Shown: in pieces, positions 1-7,716 of the stretch
Layout: each line of letters starts with the position of its first letter
How positions within the stretch are numbered: position 1 is the stretch's first letter
NCBI GenBank assembly: GCA_005805045.1
Contig: SYNW01000030.1
Location: 1 to 12,103, forward strand
Length of the DNA stretch: 12,103 nucleotides
Source of the DNA: Actinomycetota bacterium
GTDB lineage: Bacteria > Actinomycetota > Acidimicrobiia > Acidimicrobiales > Ilumatobacteraceae
Reading direction: 5' to 3'
Notes under the pieces: model-generated
What the model was told of the DNA's origin: nothing
The model's database searches: none
Seen by the model: the letters and a program-made list of their open reading frames with translations, nothing else
Translations under genes and position numbers: made by a program

Positions 1-91
1 AAGTCTCAGTGGCATATTGCGAGGCTGATTGTTCACCGCAGCCAGCAACCGCAACAACCAACAAGCCCACCGAAATTTTCGCTAGTTTCAC
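1..91 (-). CDS. Lipoprotein N-terminus (partial, runs off left edge)
   Basis: Read on the minus strand from a GTG at 91-89, the frame stays open to the window edge for 30 codons. It begins MKLAKISVGLLVVAVAGCGE. This is a textbook lipoprotein signal peptide: two lysines (residues 2 and 5), a hydrophobic core (about 6-15) and a lipobox ending V-A-G-C, with the lipidated cysteine at residue 18. The mature part visible is polar and rich in Gln, Ser and Glu. The protein is probably exported and anchored to the outer face of the membrane. An AAGG lies 8 nt upstream of the GTG. The gene diverges from the channel gene across a 55-base gap. Its function cannot be told, because only the N-terminus is present. 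Confidence 0.7.
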   Translation of the reverse strand, partial: MKLAKISVGLLVVAVAGCGEQSASQYATET

Positions 92-146
92 GCATTTAAC
101 CTTAGTGGTGCGTGGCCCACAGAAAAGTGAGGCACACTAGACAGAG
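92..146. promoter_or_regulatory. Divergent intergenic region
   Basis: These 55 bases separate the leftward lipoprotein start from the rightward channel start, so promoters for both directions should lie here. On the minus strand a TANNNT box (TAAGGT, 104-99) lies 7 nt before the GTG at 91. The same bases could instead serve as a Shine-Dalgarno AAGG. I see no convincing -10/-35 pair for the + strand gene. The assignment rests on gene orientation rather than on a clear motif. Confidence 0.35.
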
Positions 147-1028
147 ATGTTTACAACAATTGCCGTGTTATTAATTTCTGCGACCCAAACCGAAGAAGCA
201 TCAGGTTTCACCCGGTTCTTGTCAAGACCAGTCATTGCGATTCTCGTCATTATCGGCTGTTTCATATTCACACGAATCTCCTATGCGATTTTGCGTACAA
301 CAGTCAGACGCATCGCCGATCGCACTTCAACTAACGCTGCAAATTGGTGGCGCAACAGCGTGCGTCGCGTTGGTGCTGAAACAGTCGAAGGTAGCGAGCA
401 TCGTCGTCGTCAGCGCATCGACGCAGCAACTCGCATGCTGCACCACTTCATAAGTCTCGGGGCATGGATCATCGCCCTGATCGCCGTGTTCAATATTCTC
501 GATCTGAACGCCGCTTTCTTTTTGTCGAGTGCCGGCTTCTTGGGTGCGGGTCTCGCTGTTGGTGGACAACATCGCGTCAATGATTATCTGACTGGTCTTG
601 CAGTGTTGCTCGAAGATCGCTACGGCGTCGGCGATGAAATCGAAGCCGAACTCGGCTGGCAAAAACCTATCCATGGTTTTGTCGAACATGTTGGCATGGT
701 CACAACTCGCTTGCGCGATGGCGTCAGCACGGTACACATTCCGCATAGTTCGCTGGCAAGCGTCCGCAATCTCAGCCAAGAACCCGTGACGACAAAACTT
801 GAGATGAATATTGCTTCAAGCGGCGCTAGCGCGAACACCGTTTCGAATACGATGCGCGATCTGGCTGGTACGAAAGGTCTGACAACTGTTCTATTCGTCG
901 ACGACATTCAAGCCGCCGGCGAGGGTGACCGAGTTGAACTCAATGTCAGAACTTCTCGCCCACTGTCTGACCACGAGCGCGAGTTGCTGGTGCAACGCGC
1001 ATCAGAAGTTTTATCTAAAGACAAATAA
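147..1028 (+). CDS. MscS-family small-conductance mechanosensitive channel
   Basis: A 293-residue membrane protein of the MscS family, which opens under membrane tension to release ions and small solutes after osmotic downshock. Visible membrane segments lie at about 28-45, 97-118 and 122-155. The third is the pore helix, with the small-residue Gly/Ala pattern GFLGAGLAVGGQ (130-141). It is followed by the family's beta domain, with DRYGVGDEIE (157-166) and the stretch GFVEHVGMVTTRLRDG (177-192) leading to the conserved IPHSSL-type turn (198-203). An alpha/beta C-terminal domain completes it. Length is typical of the short MscS class. The linker 50-96 is basic and cytoplasmic-looking. No strong Shine-Dalgarno is seen; the ATG at 147 starts a hydrophobic N-terminus. 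It is the first gene of the rightward run, and a functional link to the hut genes is not evident. Confidence 0.85.
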   Translation: MFTTIAVLLISATQTEEASGFTRFLSRPVIAILVIIGCFIFTRISYAILRTTVRRIADRTSTNAANWWRNSVRRVGAETVEGSEHRRRQRIDAATRMLHHFISLGAWIIALIAVFNILDLNAAFFLSSAGFLGAGLAVGGQHRVNDYLTGLAVLLEDRYGVGDEIEAELGWQKPIHGFVEHVGMVTTRLRDGVSTVHIPHSSLASVRNLSQEPVTTKLEMNIASSGASANTVSNTMRDLAGTKGLTTVLFVDDIQAAGEGDRVELNVRTSRPLSDHERELLVQRASEVLSKDK

Positions 1029-1044
1029 CCAAAGCAAGACAGCG

Positions 1045-1665
1045 ATGCTTCGCCGACTACTCGTCATAGTCGTTGCAAGTCTGTTTGTTATTTCCTCTGC
1101 CGCAGGCGCAAGTTCTGACGATTCAACCATTCAAAGAGAGTTCAAATATGTCTTCCCATTTTCGAAGGTTCCGGTAACTTACTCACGCGATCATCTGAAC
1201 TATCCCGCGACAGATGTGCACGGTTGCTATGCCCATGTGCTCGCCCCAACTTCTGGGGTAATTTTTGATGTTGAGAAAAAAGATTTATGGATCAAAGAGA
1301 TCGATGCACCTGGCACTCGCGGTGGGCTGACAATCACTCTTCATGGCGATGATCGAGTGAGATATTATTTTTCTCATCTGGGTCGAGTCAAGGTGAACAG
1401 GGGCGATCGAGTCGAACCCGGCCAGTGGATTGGCGTAATGGGATCATCGGGCAACGCGCGAATAACCAAGTGTCACACTCATCTCGGCATGTCACGAATC
1501 TGTCCACGAGCTGAATACAAAGTTCTACAAGGTGAAATTTGGCCGTGGAAATTTTTGGATGCGTGGCGCAAAGGCATAGACAAGTCGCCTGTCGAGGCAA
1601 AAAATAGGGTCATCAAAGCATCACCTAAGGCCTGCGAAATCGCCGACGCACAAGACCAAAACTGA
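1045..1665 (+). CDS. Secreted M23 (LytM-type) peptidase family protein
   Basis: A 206-residue exported protein with a signal peptide at 1-22 (Arg-3/Arg-4, a hydrophobic core, and an Ala-Ala-Gly-Ala cleavage region). The M23 metallopeptidase fold follows, with zinc ligands in the family order: H50 and D57 in DHLNYPATD (49-57), the core strand YYFSHLG with H111, and the HxH motif H144/H146 in CHTHLG. M23 enzymes cut glycine-containing or peptidoglycan cross-link peptides, so a wall-remodelling role is likely. All key residues appear present, so it need not be a degenerate M23. Four cysteines lie in the mature part (61, 143, 153, 197) and may pair outside the cell. The frame is open upstream to 925, but the ATG at 1045 places the signal peptide at the N-terminus and avoids a 100-base overlap with the channel gene. 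The gap to the channel stop is 16 bases. Confidence 0.85.
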   Translation: MLRRLLVIVVASLFVISSAAGASSDDSTIQREFKYVFPFSKVPVTYSRDHLNYPATDVHGCYAHVLAPTSGVIFDVEKKDLWIKEIDAPGTRGGLTITLHGDDRVRYYFSHLGRVKVNRGDRVEPGQWIGVMGSSGNARITKCHTHLGMSRICPRAEYKVLQGEIWPWKFLDAWRKGIDKSPVEAKNRVIKASPKACEIADAQDQN

Positions 1666-1674
1666 ATCTGGTAG

Positions 1675-1680
1675 TAATCT
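1675..1680 (+). promoter_or_regulatory. Possible leaderless -10 box (TAATCT) for the sulfatase gene
   Basis: TAATCT fits the TANNNT form of actinobacterial -10 elements and lies 7 nt before the GTG start at 1688, the spacing expected if transcription begins at the start codon. No Shine-Dalgarno and no recognisable -35 are present. Taken alone this could be chance. Confidence 0.25.
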
Positions 1681-1687
1681 GCGACCC

Positions 1688-3169
1688 GTGAAGCCAAATG
1701 TATTGCTGGTAACCCTCGACCAGTTTCGAGGCGACTGTCTATCTTCGGCGGGTCACAAAGTCGTTCGCACACCCAACCTGGATGAACTCGCGCGCAACGG
1801 CGTGCGTCTAGCCAATCATTTCAGTCAGGCGGCACCGTGTTCACCAGGTCGGGCAAGTTTGTATACGGGCCTGTATCAAATGAACCATCGAGTCGTAGCC
1901 AACGGCACACCCCTTGACGATCGCTTCGACAATGTCGCTCGCATGGCACTTCGTGCTGGCTACGAACCGACAATTTTCGGCTATACCGACCAAGGTGTTG
2001 ATCCGCGTACCACGACTTCAAAAGATGACAGACGACTTTCGACATATCAAGAAGTGCTGCCCGGCTTCAACCGTATTTTGAATTTGTCAGAGCCGTATCC
2101 GCCATGGCTCGAATACTTAAAACAAAACGGATTTGACCCAAAAGATGACCATGACGGTGCGCTTCGCACCGAGCCTGATCGTCACGAAGACCTGAGCATT
2201 TCAACTTTCTTGACTGATGAATTTTTCAAGTGGCTCGCCACCCAAGAAGAAAACAAACCTTGGTTTACTCACCTAAGTTATTTGCGACCACACCCGCCCT
2301 ATGCGGCAGCCGGTAAATGGTCGAAACAATACTCACCCGCTGATGTTGATCTACCGATAGCAGCAAGTACAAATCGCCACCCGCTGCATGAGGCAGCGAT
2401 GAATATAGATGGCACAGCAGCCCCGAAAACCGAAGCGGGGTTGCGCGAAATGCGCGTGCAGTATTACGGCATGATCGGAGAAGTCGATCATCACATAGGT
2501 CGCGTTTGCGAAAAACTTCGCGAGCGCGGCGAATGGCAAAACACTCTGATCATCATTACTGCCGATCACGGCGATCAACTTGGCGACCACGGGCTGAAAG
2601 ATAAACTCGGTTTCTTCGACAATAGTTATCGCACCATCGGCATTGTTCGCGATCCAAACAATCCACAAACTCATGGCGAAACAATTACCGAGTTCACCGA
2701 GAACGTCGACATCATGCCGACAATTGCCGAGGCCATCGGTGCGCCGGTGCCGTTGCAGTGCGATGGCCTACCACTCACCGACTTTTTGCGCGGCCAAAAG
2801 CCGACCCGTTGGCGCACCGGTGCAACATACGAATACGACTGGCGAGAGATGTATATAAACGACTCTGAAAACGGTGCCGCTCACAATTGGCCACGCGACC
2901 GTCGACTCGAGCGCCAACACTTAACCGTGCGGCGCACTCGTGACTCGGCGTATGTGCAATTCGGAGACGGCAGTTGGTTGGCATTTGATTTGGCGCTAGA
3001 CCCGACTTGGCGCACGACATTTGAAGATCCAAAACGTGTGCTGCCACTGGCACAAGAAATGCTGCTGTGGCGCTCGCATCACGCTGAACGCACGCTGACT
3101 GGCATGTTGTTGGAAGAAGGTGGCATCGGTCGCTGGCCGGAAGGCGTCGCATGGCGCAACCAAAAATAA
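1688..3169 (+). CDS. Sulfatase / phosphonate monoester hydrolase-like enzyme
   Basis: A 493-residue enzyme of the alkaline phosphatase superfamily, sulfatase branch. The nucleophile motif CSPGR (51-55, in PCSPGRASLYTG) fits C-x-P-x-R, where the cysteine is converted to formylglycine. Metal and substrate residues look complete: D11-Q12 near the N-terminus, H201 in LRPHPPY, D293-H294 in TADHGDQLGDH and K306. The layout most resembles rhizobial and Burkholderia phosphonate monoester hydrolases: GLYQMNHRVV after the nucleophile, GYTDQGVDPRTTT (98-110), YEYDWREMY (381-389) and the C-terminal HHAERTLTG (464-472). Those enzymes are promiscuous and also cleave phosphodiesters and sulfate esters, so the natural substrate is uncertain. 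No signal peptide is seen, so it is probably cytoplasmic. It starts at GTG 1688 and overlaps the next gene by 19 bases, which suggests coupled expression. It needs a formylglycine-generating enzyme, not encoded here. Confidence 0.87.
   Translation: MKPNVLLVTLDQFRGDCLSSAGHKVVRTPNLDELARNGVRLANHFSQAAPCSPGRASLYTGLYQMNHRVVANGTPLDDRFDNVARMALRAGYEPTIFGYTDQGVDPRTTTSKDDRRLSTYQEVLPGFNRILNLSEPYPPWLEYLKQNGFDPKDDHDGALRTEPDRHEDLSISTFLTDEFFKWLATQEENKPWFTHLSYLRPHPPYAAAGKWSKQYSPADVDLPIAASTNRHPLHEAAMNIDGTAAPKTEAGLREMRVQYYGMIGEVDHHIGRVCEKLRERGEWQNTLIIITADHGDQLGDHGLKDKLGFFDNSYRTIGIVRDPNNPQTHGETITEFTENVDIMPTIAEAIGAPVPLQCDGLPLTDFLRGQKPTRWRTGATYEYDWREMYINDSENGAAHNWPRDRRLERQHLTVRRTRDSAYVQFGDGSWLAFDLALDPTWRTTFEDPKRVLPLAQEMLLWRSHHAERTLTGMLLEEGGIGRWPEGVAWRNQK
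3139..3144 (+). promoter_or_regulatory. Strong ribosome binding site (GGAAGG) for the D-cysteine desulfhydrase-like gene
   Basis: GGAAGG lies 6 nt before the ATG at 3151, inside the end of the sulfatase gene. It is the clearest Shine-Dalgarno in the window and fixes the start at 3151, giving a 19-base overlap with the upstream gene. Confidence 0.6.
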
Positions 3170-4140
3170 CTCGTATCACCCTTGCAACGTTGCCAACTCC
3201 ACTTGAAGACGGTGGCAAACTTCCGAGCGGCGCACACTTGTGGGTCAAGCGTGATGATCTGACAGGGCTCGGTGTCGGCGGCAACAAAGCGCGCAAACTT
3301 GAGTTTCTCTGTGGACACGCGATTGACAACGGCGCGAAATCACTCGTCACCGTTGGTGCCGCACAATCAAATCACTGCCGCATGACTGCCGCGGCTGGCG
3401 CGAGGCTTGGCCTGCCGACGCATCTCGTTGTCTCTGGTGAAAAACCGAGTCGTCTCGAAGGCAATCAACTCTTGGCTGCAATGTTTGGCGCAACACTTCA
3501 TCACACTGGTCTTGCTGACACAGACTGGTCGAGCCTCGAGAGTTTTCGTGCGCAACTGACACAACAACTCGTCGATCACGGAGAAAAGCCGCAGTCGATT
3601 CCGATTGGAGGTAGTACCGCTGTCGGTGCGATCGGCTACGCGCTCGCCTTCGACGAAATCATCGCGCAGTGTGCGAAACAAAACATCGTCGCCGACGCCA
3701 TCGTGTTCACAACTTCAAGTGGCGGCACGCACGCAGGTCTTGTTGCGGGTCTTGTTCGCGCGCGGGTAAGCGATCGACTCAAGCACTTACCAAAAATTAT
3801 TGGTATTGGTGTTGCCAAGGGCGTGGCACTCAATTCACGCAGCATCACAGATTTAGCAAATGAAACTTTGATGTTGCTAGGCGAGACATCTCGTGCAACC
3901 GACAAAGACGTAGTGATCGACCCAAATTACATGGGTAGCGATTATGCGGTTGCAACTCAAGCAGCGACTGATGCCGCAAAGTGGGCGGCGCTTCGCGGCG
4001 CTTGGGTTCTCGACGCTGTTTACAGCGCAAAAGGTTTTTCTGGCCTGCTCGGTCTCGACGCGAAAAATGAATTTGGCTCCGATGCGAATGTTGTCTTCAT
4101 ACACACTGGTGGTTTACCTTCGATATTTGCCAGCCACTAG
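3151..4140 (+). CDS. PLP-dependent D-cysteine desulfhydrase family enzyme
   Basis: A 329-residue fold-type II PLP enzyme of the ACC deaminase/D-cysteine desulfhydrase family. The family signature WVKRDDLTGLGVGGNKARKLEFL (31-53) carries the PLP lysine K46. AAQSNHCR (70-77) holds the catalytic serine S73, and TSSGGTHAG (188-196) binds the PLP phosphate. In ACC deaminase, a Glu and a Leu near the C-terminus mark ring-opening activity. Here the matching places read VYSAKG with S292 and HTGG with T319, as in D-cysteine desulfhydrases. The likely reaction is therefore breakdown of D-cysteine (or a related D-amino acid) to pyruvate, ammonia and sulfide in the cytoplasm. A strong Shine-Dalgarno and the overlap with the sulfatase support the start. 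hutD follows after 9 bases. The exact substrate cannot be fixed by reading. Confidence 0.83.
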   Translation: MAQPKITRITLATLPTPLEDGGKLPSGAHLWVKRDDLTGLGVGGNKARKLEFLCGHAIDNGAKSLVTVGAAQSNHCRMTAAAGARLGLPTHLVVSGEKPSRLEGNQLLAAMFGATLHHTGLADTDWSSLESFRAQLTQQLVDHGEKPQSIPIGGSTAVGAIGYALAFDEIIAQCAKQNIVADAIVFTTSSGGTHAGLVAGLVRARVSDRLKHLPKIIGIGVAKGVALNSRSITDLANETLMLLGETSRATDKDVVIDPNYMGSDYAVATQAATDAAKWAALRGAWVLDAVYSAKGFSGLLGLDAKNEFGSDANVVFIHTGGLPSIFASH

Positions 4141-4143
4141 TTT
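4138..4143 (+). promoter_or_regulatory. Possible leaderless -10 box (TAGTTT) for hutD
   Basis: TAGTTT fits TANNNT and ends 6 nt before the hutD ATG at 4150. Its first three bases are the stop codon of the previous gene, which raises the odds of a chance match. The 9-base gap has no Shine-Dalgarno, which fits either a leaderless start or translational coupling. Confidence 0.25.
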
Positions 4144-4149
4144 TGTTTT

Positions 4150-4692
4150 ATGGCGCTACAGAAATTCGCTGAACACTTTCAGGCGCCGTGGCCCAACGGG
4201 CGCGGCACAAGTTATGAAATCGCCAGTCAGACTCCCGGAGTTGCAGGCTGGACATGGCGCGTGGCGATCGCGCCAGTCATCGAAGACTGCGACTTTTCAC
4301 ATTTTGAAAACATTCATCGGCAGTTGTTGATTATTTCGGGTGGCGAAATGGTTTTGAACGTTGGCGGCAAAACAGTTGTTTGCCGACCTGGTGAAGTTGC
4401 TGAATTTGCCGGTGACATCCCGACGACGGCAAAACTTGTAGACGGACCAATCGTTGATCTCAACTTGATGACAATGCGCGGCAAGGCCACCGGAAAAATG
4501 ACATATGTTGATCGCCTTGGCGAGTTGGCAAAGTGCGAAATGCTTGTTGCAGTTTCTCAAACTGCCGAGATATCTGTCGACGGCGAATCATTAGCTTTGC
4601 ATCATCAAGACGCATTTCTCGATGCAAGTAACTGCAAGATTCAACTAAATAACGGCGCCCTCGCCCACATCACGCTCAACAAATCGCTCTGA
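4150..4692 (+). CDS. hutD: HutD family cupin, histidine-utilization accessory protein
   Basis: A 180-residue protein matching the HutD family. It has the N-terminal PWPNGRGTSYEIA (13-25; the family usually reads PWKNGGG-T-x-EIA), WRVAIAPV (36-43), a first cupin strand set around FSHFENIHRQLLIISGGEMVL, and FAGDIPTTAKLVDGPIVDLNLM (90-111), where FDGD and GPV-DFN are the usual forms. In Pseudomonas, HutD is a bicupin that caps hut activity and is thought to sense a pathway compound such as urocanate or formylglutamate; it is not an enzyme of the main route. It stands directly before hutU, 39 bases ahead of the chosen hutU start. HutD is known mainly from proteobacteria, so its presence may point to transfer of the module or a wider spread of the family. 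The second half is less conserved than the first. Confidence 0.82.
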   Translation: MALQKFAEHFQAPWPNGRGTSYEIASQTPGVAGWTWRVAIAPVIEDCDFSHFENIHRQLLIISGGEMVLNVGGKTVVCRPGEVAEFAGDIPTTAKLVDGPIVDLNLMTMRGKATGKMTYVDRLGELAKCEMLVAVSQTAEISVDGESLALHHQDAFLDASNCKIQLNNGALAHITLNKSL

Positions 4693-4731
4693 CAGTTGGT
4701 GGAACCCCAGGTTTTCGGCGAGAATATAACT

Positions 4732-6387
4732 ATGTCCGGTCCAAGAGTTGTTAGGTCGCCGCGCGGCACCCAATTGCATTGCGCGAATTGGCAAATTGAA
4801 GCGCCATTTCGCATGTTGCAAAACAATTTAGATCCTGAAGTCGCAGAACGCCCCGATGATCTTGTTGTCTACGGCGGCACCGGTCGCGCAGCACGCAGTT
4901 GGCCAGCCTTCGATGCGATGATGCGCACAATGCAAACCATGAAGCCCGATGAAACAATGTTGGTGCAATCGGGCAAACCAGTAGGCGTATTTCGCACGCA
5001 TGAGTGGGCACCACGAGTGCTGCTGGCGAATTCAAATCTCGTCGGTGACTGGGCCACATGGGATGAATTCAGACGACTTGAAAATCTCGGTCTCACCATG
5101 TACGGCCAAATGACCGCCGGATCATGGATCTACATCGGCACGCAAGGCATCTTGCAAGGCACCTATGAGTGTTTCGCCGAAATCGCTCGCAGAAAATTCA
5201 AAGGCACACTCGCCGGCACTATTACTCTCACCGCTGGTCTGGGTGGCATGGGTGGTGCACAACCACTGGCGATCACAATGAACGACGGCGTTGCGTTGTG
5301 CATCGACGTCGATGCAACCCGTGTGCGACGTCGCGTTGAAACTCGCTACCTCGACGAAGTCGCTGACTCGCTCGAAGATGCAGTTGCTCGATGTGAGGCC
5401 GCCAAAAAAGTGCGCAAAAAACTTTCAGTTGGTGTCGTTGGCAATGCTGCCGATATGTTTCCAAAATTATTGGCACAGGGTTTTGCTGCCGACATTGTCA
5501 CCGATCAGACAAGCGCGCACGACCCAATGAGTTACATACCCAACGACTTAACGTTCGAAGCCGCCGAAAAACTTCGTGCAACGAACCCCGAGCACTACAT
5601 TGATCGATCGCGTGCGGCTATGGCGGCTCATTGTCGGGCGATGGTTGGCTTCTTAGATGCCGGCGCCGAAGTTTTTGACTACGGCAACTCGCTACGCCGC
5701 GAAGCCCAACTTGGCGGCTATGACAGAGCGTTTGATTATCCCGGCTTCTTGCCCGCATATATTCGTCCGTTGTTTTGTGAAGGAAAAGGTCCTTTCCGCT
5801 GGGTTGCTCTTTCGGGCGACCCGCGCGATATCGCCGCAACAGACCGTGCGGTGCTCGACGAGTTTCCTGACAATGAAGACCTCGCCAAATGGATGCGCCT
5901 CGCCAGCGAACAAGTTGCATTTCAAGGTCTACCCGCGCGAATTTGTTGGCTCGGTTATGGCGAGCGACATCGTCTTGGTTTACGTTTCAATGAAATGGTC
6001 AAGCGTGGCGAACTAAGCGCACCAATCGTCATTGGCCGCGACCACTTAGATTCAGGTTCTGTTGCATCCCCCTATCGCGAAACAGAAGCGATGCTCGATG
6101 GTTCAGATGCAATCGCCGACTGGCCGCTGCTGAATGCACTCGTTAACACTGCAAGTGGTGCAACTTGGGTCAGCATTCACCACGGTGGTGGCGTCGGAAT
6201 TGGTCGCAGCATTCACGCCGGCATGGTTTGTGTTGCCGACGGCACCGATCTGGCAAAAGAAAAACTCTCTCGCGTTTTGTTGAGTGACCCAGGCATGGGT
6301 GTTATTCGACATGCAGATGCCGGCTACGACCTAGCAAATGACGTCGCCGAAAAGCGCGGTGTGCGTTTGCCGATGCGCGAACAATGA
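4732..6387 (+). CDS. hutU: Urocanate hydratase (urocanase)
   Basis: A 551-residue cytoplasmic enzyme that adds water to urocanate, giving 4-imidazolone-5-propionate, with tightly bound NAD+ as electrophile. The family is recognisable along its full length: NNLDPEVAERPDDLVVYGG (31-49), the NAD-binding LTAGLGGMGGAQP (166-178), TDQTSAHDP (257-265), the active-site cysteine C405 in PARICWLGYGER (401-412), and ATWVSIHHGGGVGIGRS (477-493). Length matches the usual 550-560. The frame opens at a TTG (4696), but homologues begin close to the R-x-P-R-G-T motif (residues 8-13 here), so the ATG at 4732 is preferred. No clear Shine-Dalgarno precedes it. The stop overlaps the hutF start as ATGA, so the two are coupled. 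No key residue is missing. Confidence 0.96.
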   Translation: MSGPRVVRSPRGTQLHCANWQIEAPFRMLQNNLDPEVAERPDDLVVYGGTGRAARSWPAFDAMMRTMQTMKPDETMLVQSGKPVGVFRTHEWAPRVLLANSNLVGDWATWDEFRRLENLGLTMYGQMTAGSWIYIGTQGILQGTYECFAEIARRKFKGTLAGTITLTAGLGGMGGAQPLAITMNDGVALCIDVDATRVRRRVETRYLDEVADSLEDAVARCEAAKKVRKKLSVGVVGNAADMFPKLLAQGFAADIVTDQTSAHDPMSYIPNDLTFEAAEKLRATNPEHYIDRSRAAMAAHCRAMVGFLDAGAEVFDYGNSLRREAQLGGYDRAFDYPGFLPAYIRPLFCEGKGPFRWVALSGDPRDIAATDRAVLDEFPDNEDLAKWMRLASEQVAFQGLPARICWLGYGERHRLGLRFNEMVKRGELSAPIVIGRDHLDSGSVASPYRETEAMLDGSDAIADWPLLNALVNTASGATWVSIHHGGGVGIGRSIHAGMVCVADGTDLAKEKLSRVLLSDPGMGVIRHADAGYDLANDVAEKRGVRLPMREQ

Positions 6388-7715
6388 AATCATTTTTTGC
6401 CGAACACGCTTGGTTAGGTGGCGAAAGTTGCGCCTCGAATGTGCGCATCACAGTTGATAAAGGATTATTCGTTTCGATCGACGCAAATTCGGCGCCGAAC
6501 TCGAGAGATTCGCGTATCGCAGGTGTAGTCATGCCTGGTTTTGTAAATGCGCACAGTCACGCATTTCATCGAGCACTGCGCGGTCGCACTCACAGCGGTG
6601 CTGGCCTGGGTGATTTCTGGTCGTGGCGCACACTGATGTATCAAGTTGCAAATCGATTGACACCCGAAAACTATCTGGCTCTTGCAACAGCAACATATTC
6701 AGAGATGGCGCTTGCGGGCATCACAACCGTTGGCGAGTTTCACTACGTCCACCACCAACAAGGTGGCAAAAAGTATGCCGACACAAATGAGATGGGCAAA
6801 GTTTTAATCGAAGCCGCCCGTCGCGCCGGCATTCGCATCGCGTTGCTTGATGTCGCTTACTTGCACGGTGGGCTAAAAGATCAACAGCTTGCTGCCGAAC
6901 AACTTCGGTTTAGCGACGGCTCGGTCGAGAACTGGCTTGCTCGCGTCGATGCACTTGGCCCACCCACAGCCATGCACACGATTGGTCTTGCACCTCACAG
7001 CGTGCGCGCAGTGCACGAATCAGAACTCGTGTCCATCGCAAAACACCGAAACGGTCGCGTCGTGCACATTCATGTTTCTGAACAACCGGCAGAAAACGAA
7101 GCATGCCGCGAAGCAACAGGGCGAACCCCCACTCAACTGCTGGGTGATACCCAACTTCTTGGTTCATTCGCGACCGCCATACACGCAACTCATTTGCAGA
7201 GTGCCGATATCGAGTTACTTGGTCAGAACAAAACTTTTGCGTGCTTTTGCCCGACAACCGAGCGTGACCTTGCAGATGGCATTGGTCCTTCTGAAAATCT
7301 CGTCAGCGCGGGCTCGCCTCTCTGTTTGGGTACTGATTCGCACGCCGTGATCGACATGTTTGAAGAGGCTCGAGCCGTCGAAATGAATCAGCGACTGATT
7401 ACAAACAAACGCGGCATTCACCGCAGCAGCGATTTACTTTCGGCCGCAACAATTAATGGTGCGAGTTCGCTCGGCAGCAAGAAACACGGTCTCGTTTCTG
7501 GTGCGCCCGCCGATTTCATTAGCGTGTCAACAAAATCTGTTCGTCTCGCGACATTCGACCCGACAAACGGTGCCGCCCACCTTGTTCACGGTGCGACAAG
7601 TTCTGATGTCGGCAATGTTTGGGTTAGCGGCGAACAAATAGTCAGCGACCACAAGCATCGAACTTTGCCAGACATAAACGAGAGTCTGCGCACAGCAATC
7701 GAAGCCGTTCTCTAA
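6384..7715 (+). CDS. hutF: Formimidoylglutamate deiminase
   Basis: A 443-residue amidohydrolase that converts N-formimino-L-glutamate to N-formyl-L-glutamate plus ammonia. Zinc and catalytic residues are in place: H57 and H59 in PGFVNAHSHAFHRAL (51-65), H205 in APHSVRAV, H230 in HIHVSEQP, H270 in ATHL and D318 in GTDSH. HutF-specific stretches include DFWSWRTLMY (77-86) and GEFHYVHHQ (117-125), which separate it from imidazolonepropionase and chlorohydrolase relatives. Its start overlaps the hutU stop by 4 bases. Its presence commits the cell to the two-step route through formylglutamate, which then requires a deformylase. HutG, the usual one, is absent here, and the next gene is a deformylase-family protein. 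Confidence 0.94.
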   Translation: MKSFFAEHAWLGGESCASNVRITVDKGLFVSIDANSAPNSRDSRIAGVVMPGFVNAHSHAFHRALRGRTHSGAGLGDFWSWRTLMYQVANRLTPENYLALATATYSEMALAGITTVGEFHYVHHQQGGKKYADTNEMGKVLIEAARRAGIRIALLDVAYLHGGLKDQQLAAEQLRFSDGSVENWLARVDALGPPTAMHTIGLAPHSVRAVHESELVSIAKHRNGRVVHIHVSEQPAENEACREATGRTPTQLLGDTQLLGSFATAIHATHLQSADIELLGQNKTFACFCPTTERDLADGIGPSENLVSAGSPLCLGTDSHAVIDMFEEARAVEMNQRLITNKRGIHRSSDLLSAATINGASSLGSKKHGLVSGAPADFISVSTKSVRLATFDPTNGAAHLVHGATSSDVGNVWVSGEQIVSDHKHRTLPDINESLRTAIEAVL

Positions 7716-7716
7716 T

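Noticed and set aside
327..779. 150-codon minus-strand frame over the channel gene
   Set aside because: It is an antisense shadow of a clear MscS-family gene with no recognisable motif or ribosome binding site.
925..1044. Upstream extension of the M23 peptidase frame
   Set aside because: It would overlap the channel gene by about 100 bases and bury the signal peptide; the ATG at 1045 gives a normal exported protein.
2775..3350. 191-codon open frame on the minus strand
   Set aside because: It lies wholly over the well-supported sulfatase and desulfhydrase-like genes, and its protein is low in family-like motifs and rich in Arg, Ser and Cys, as is typical of antisense shadows.
4725..4730. TATAAC as a -10 box for hutU
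   Set aside because: It ends only 1 nt before the ATG, too close for a leaderless start, and no -35 lies at normal spacing.
4696..4731. TTG (4696) or GTG (4699) as the hutU start
   Set aside because: Urocanase homologues begin near the RGT motif, and neither site has a Shine-Dalgarno or suitable -10 box; ATG 4732 fits better.
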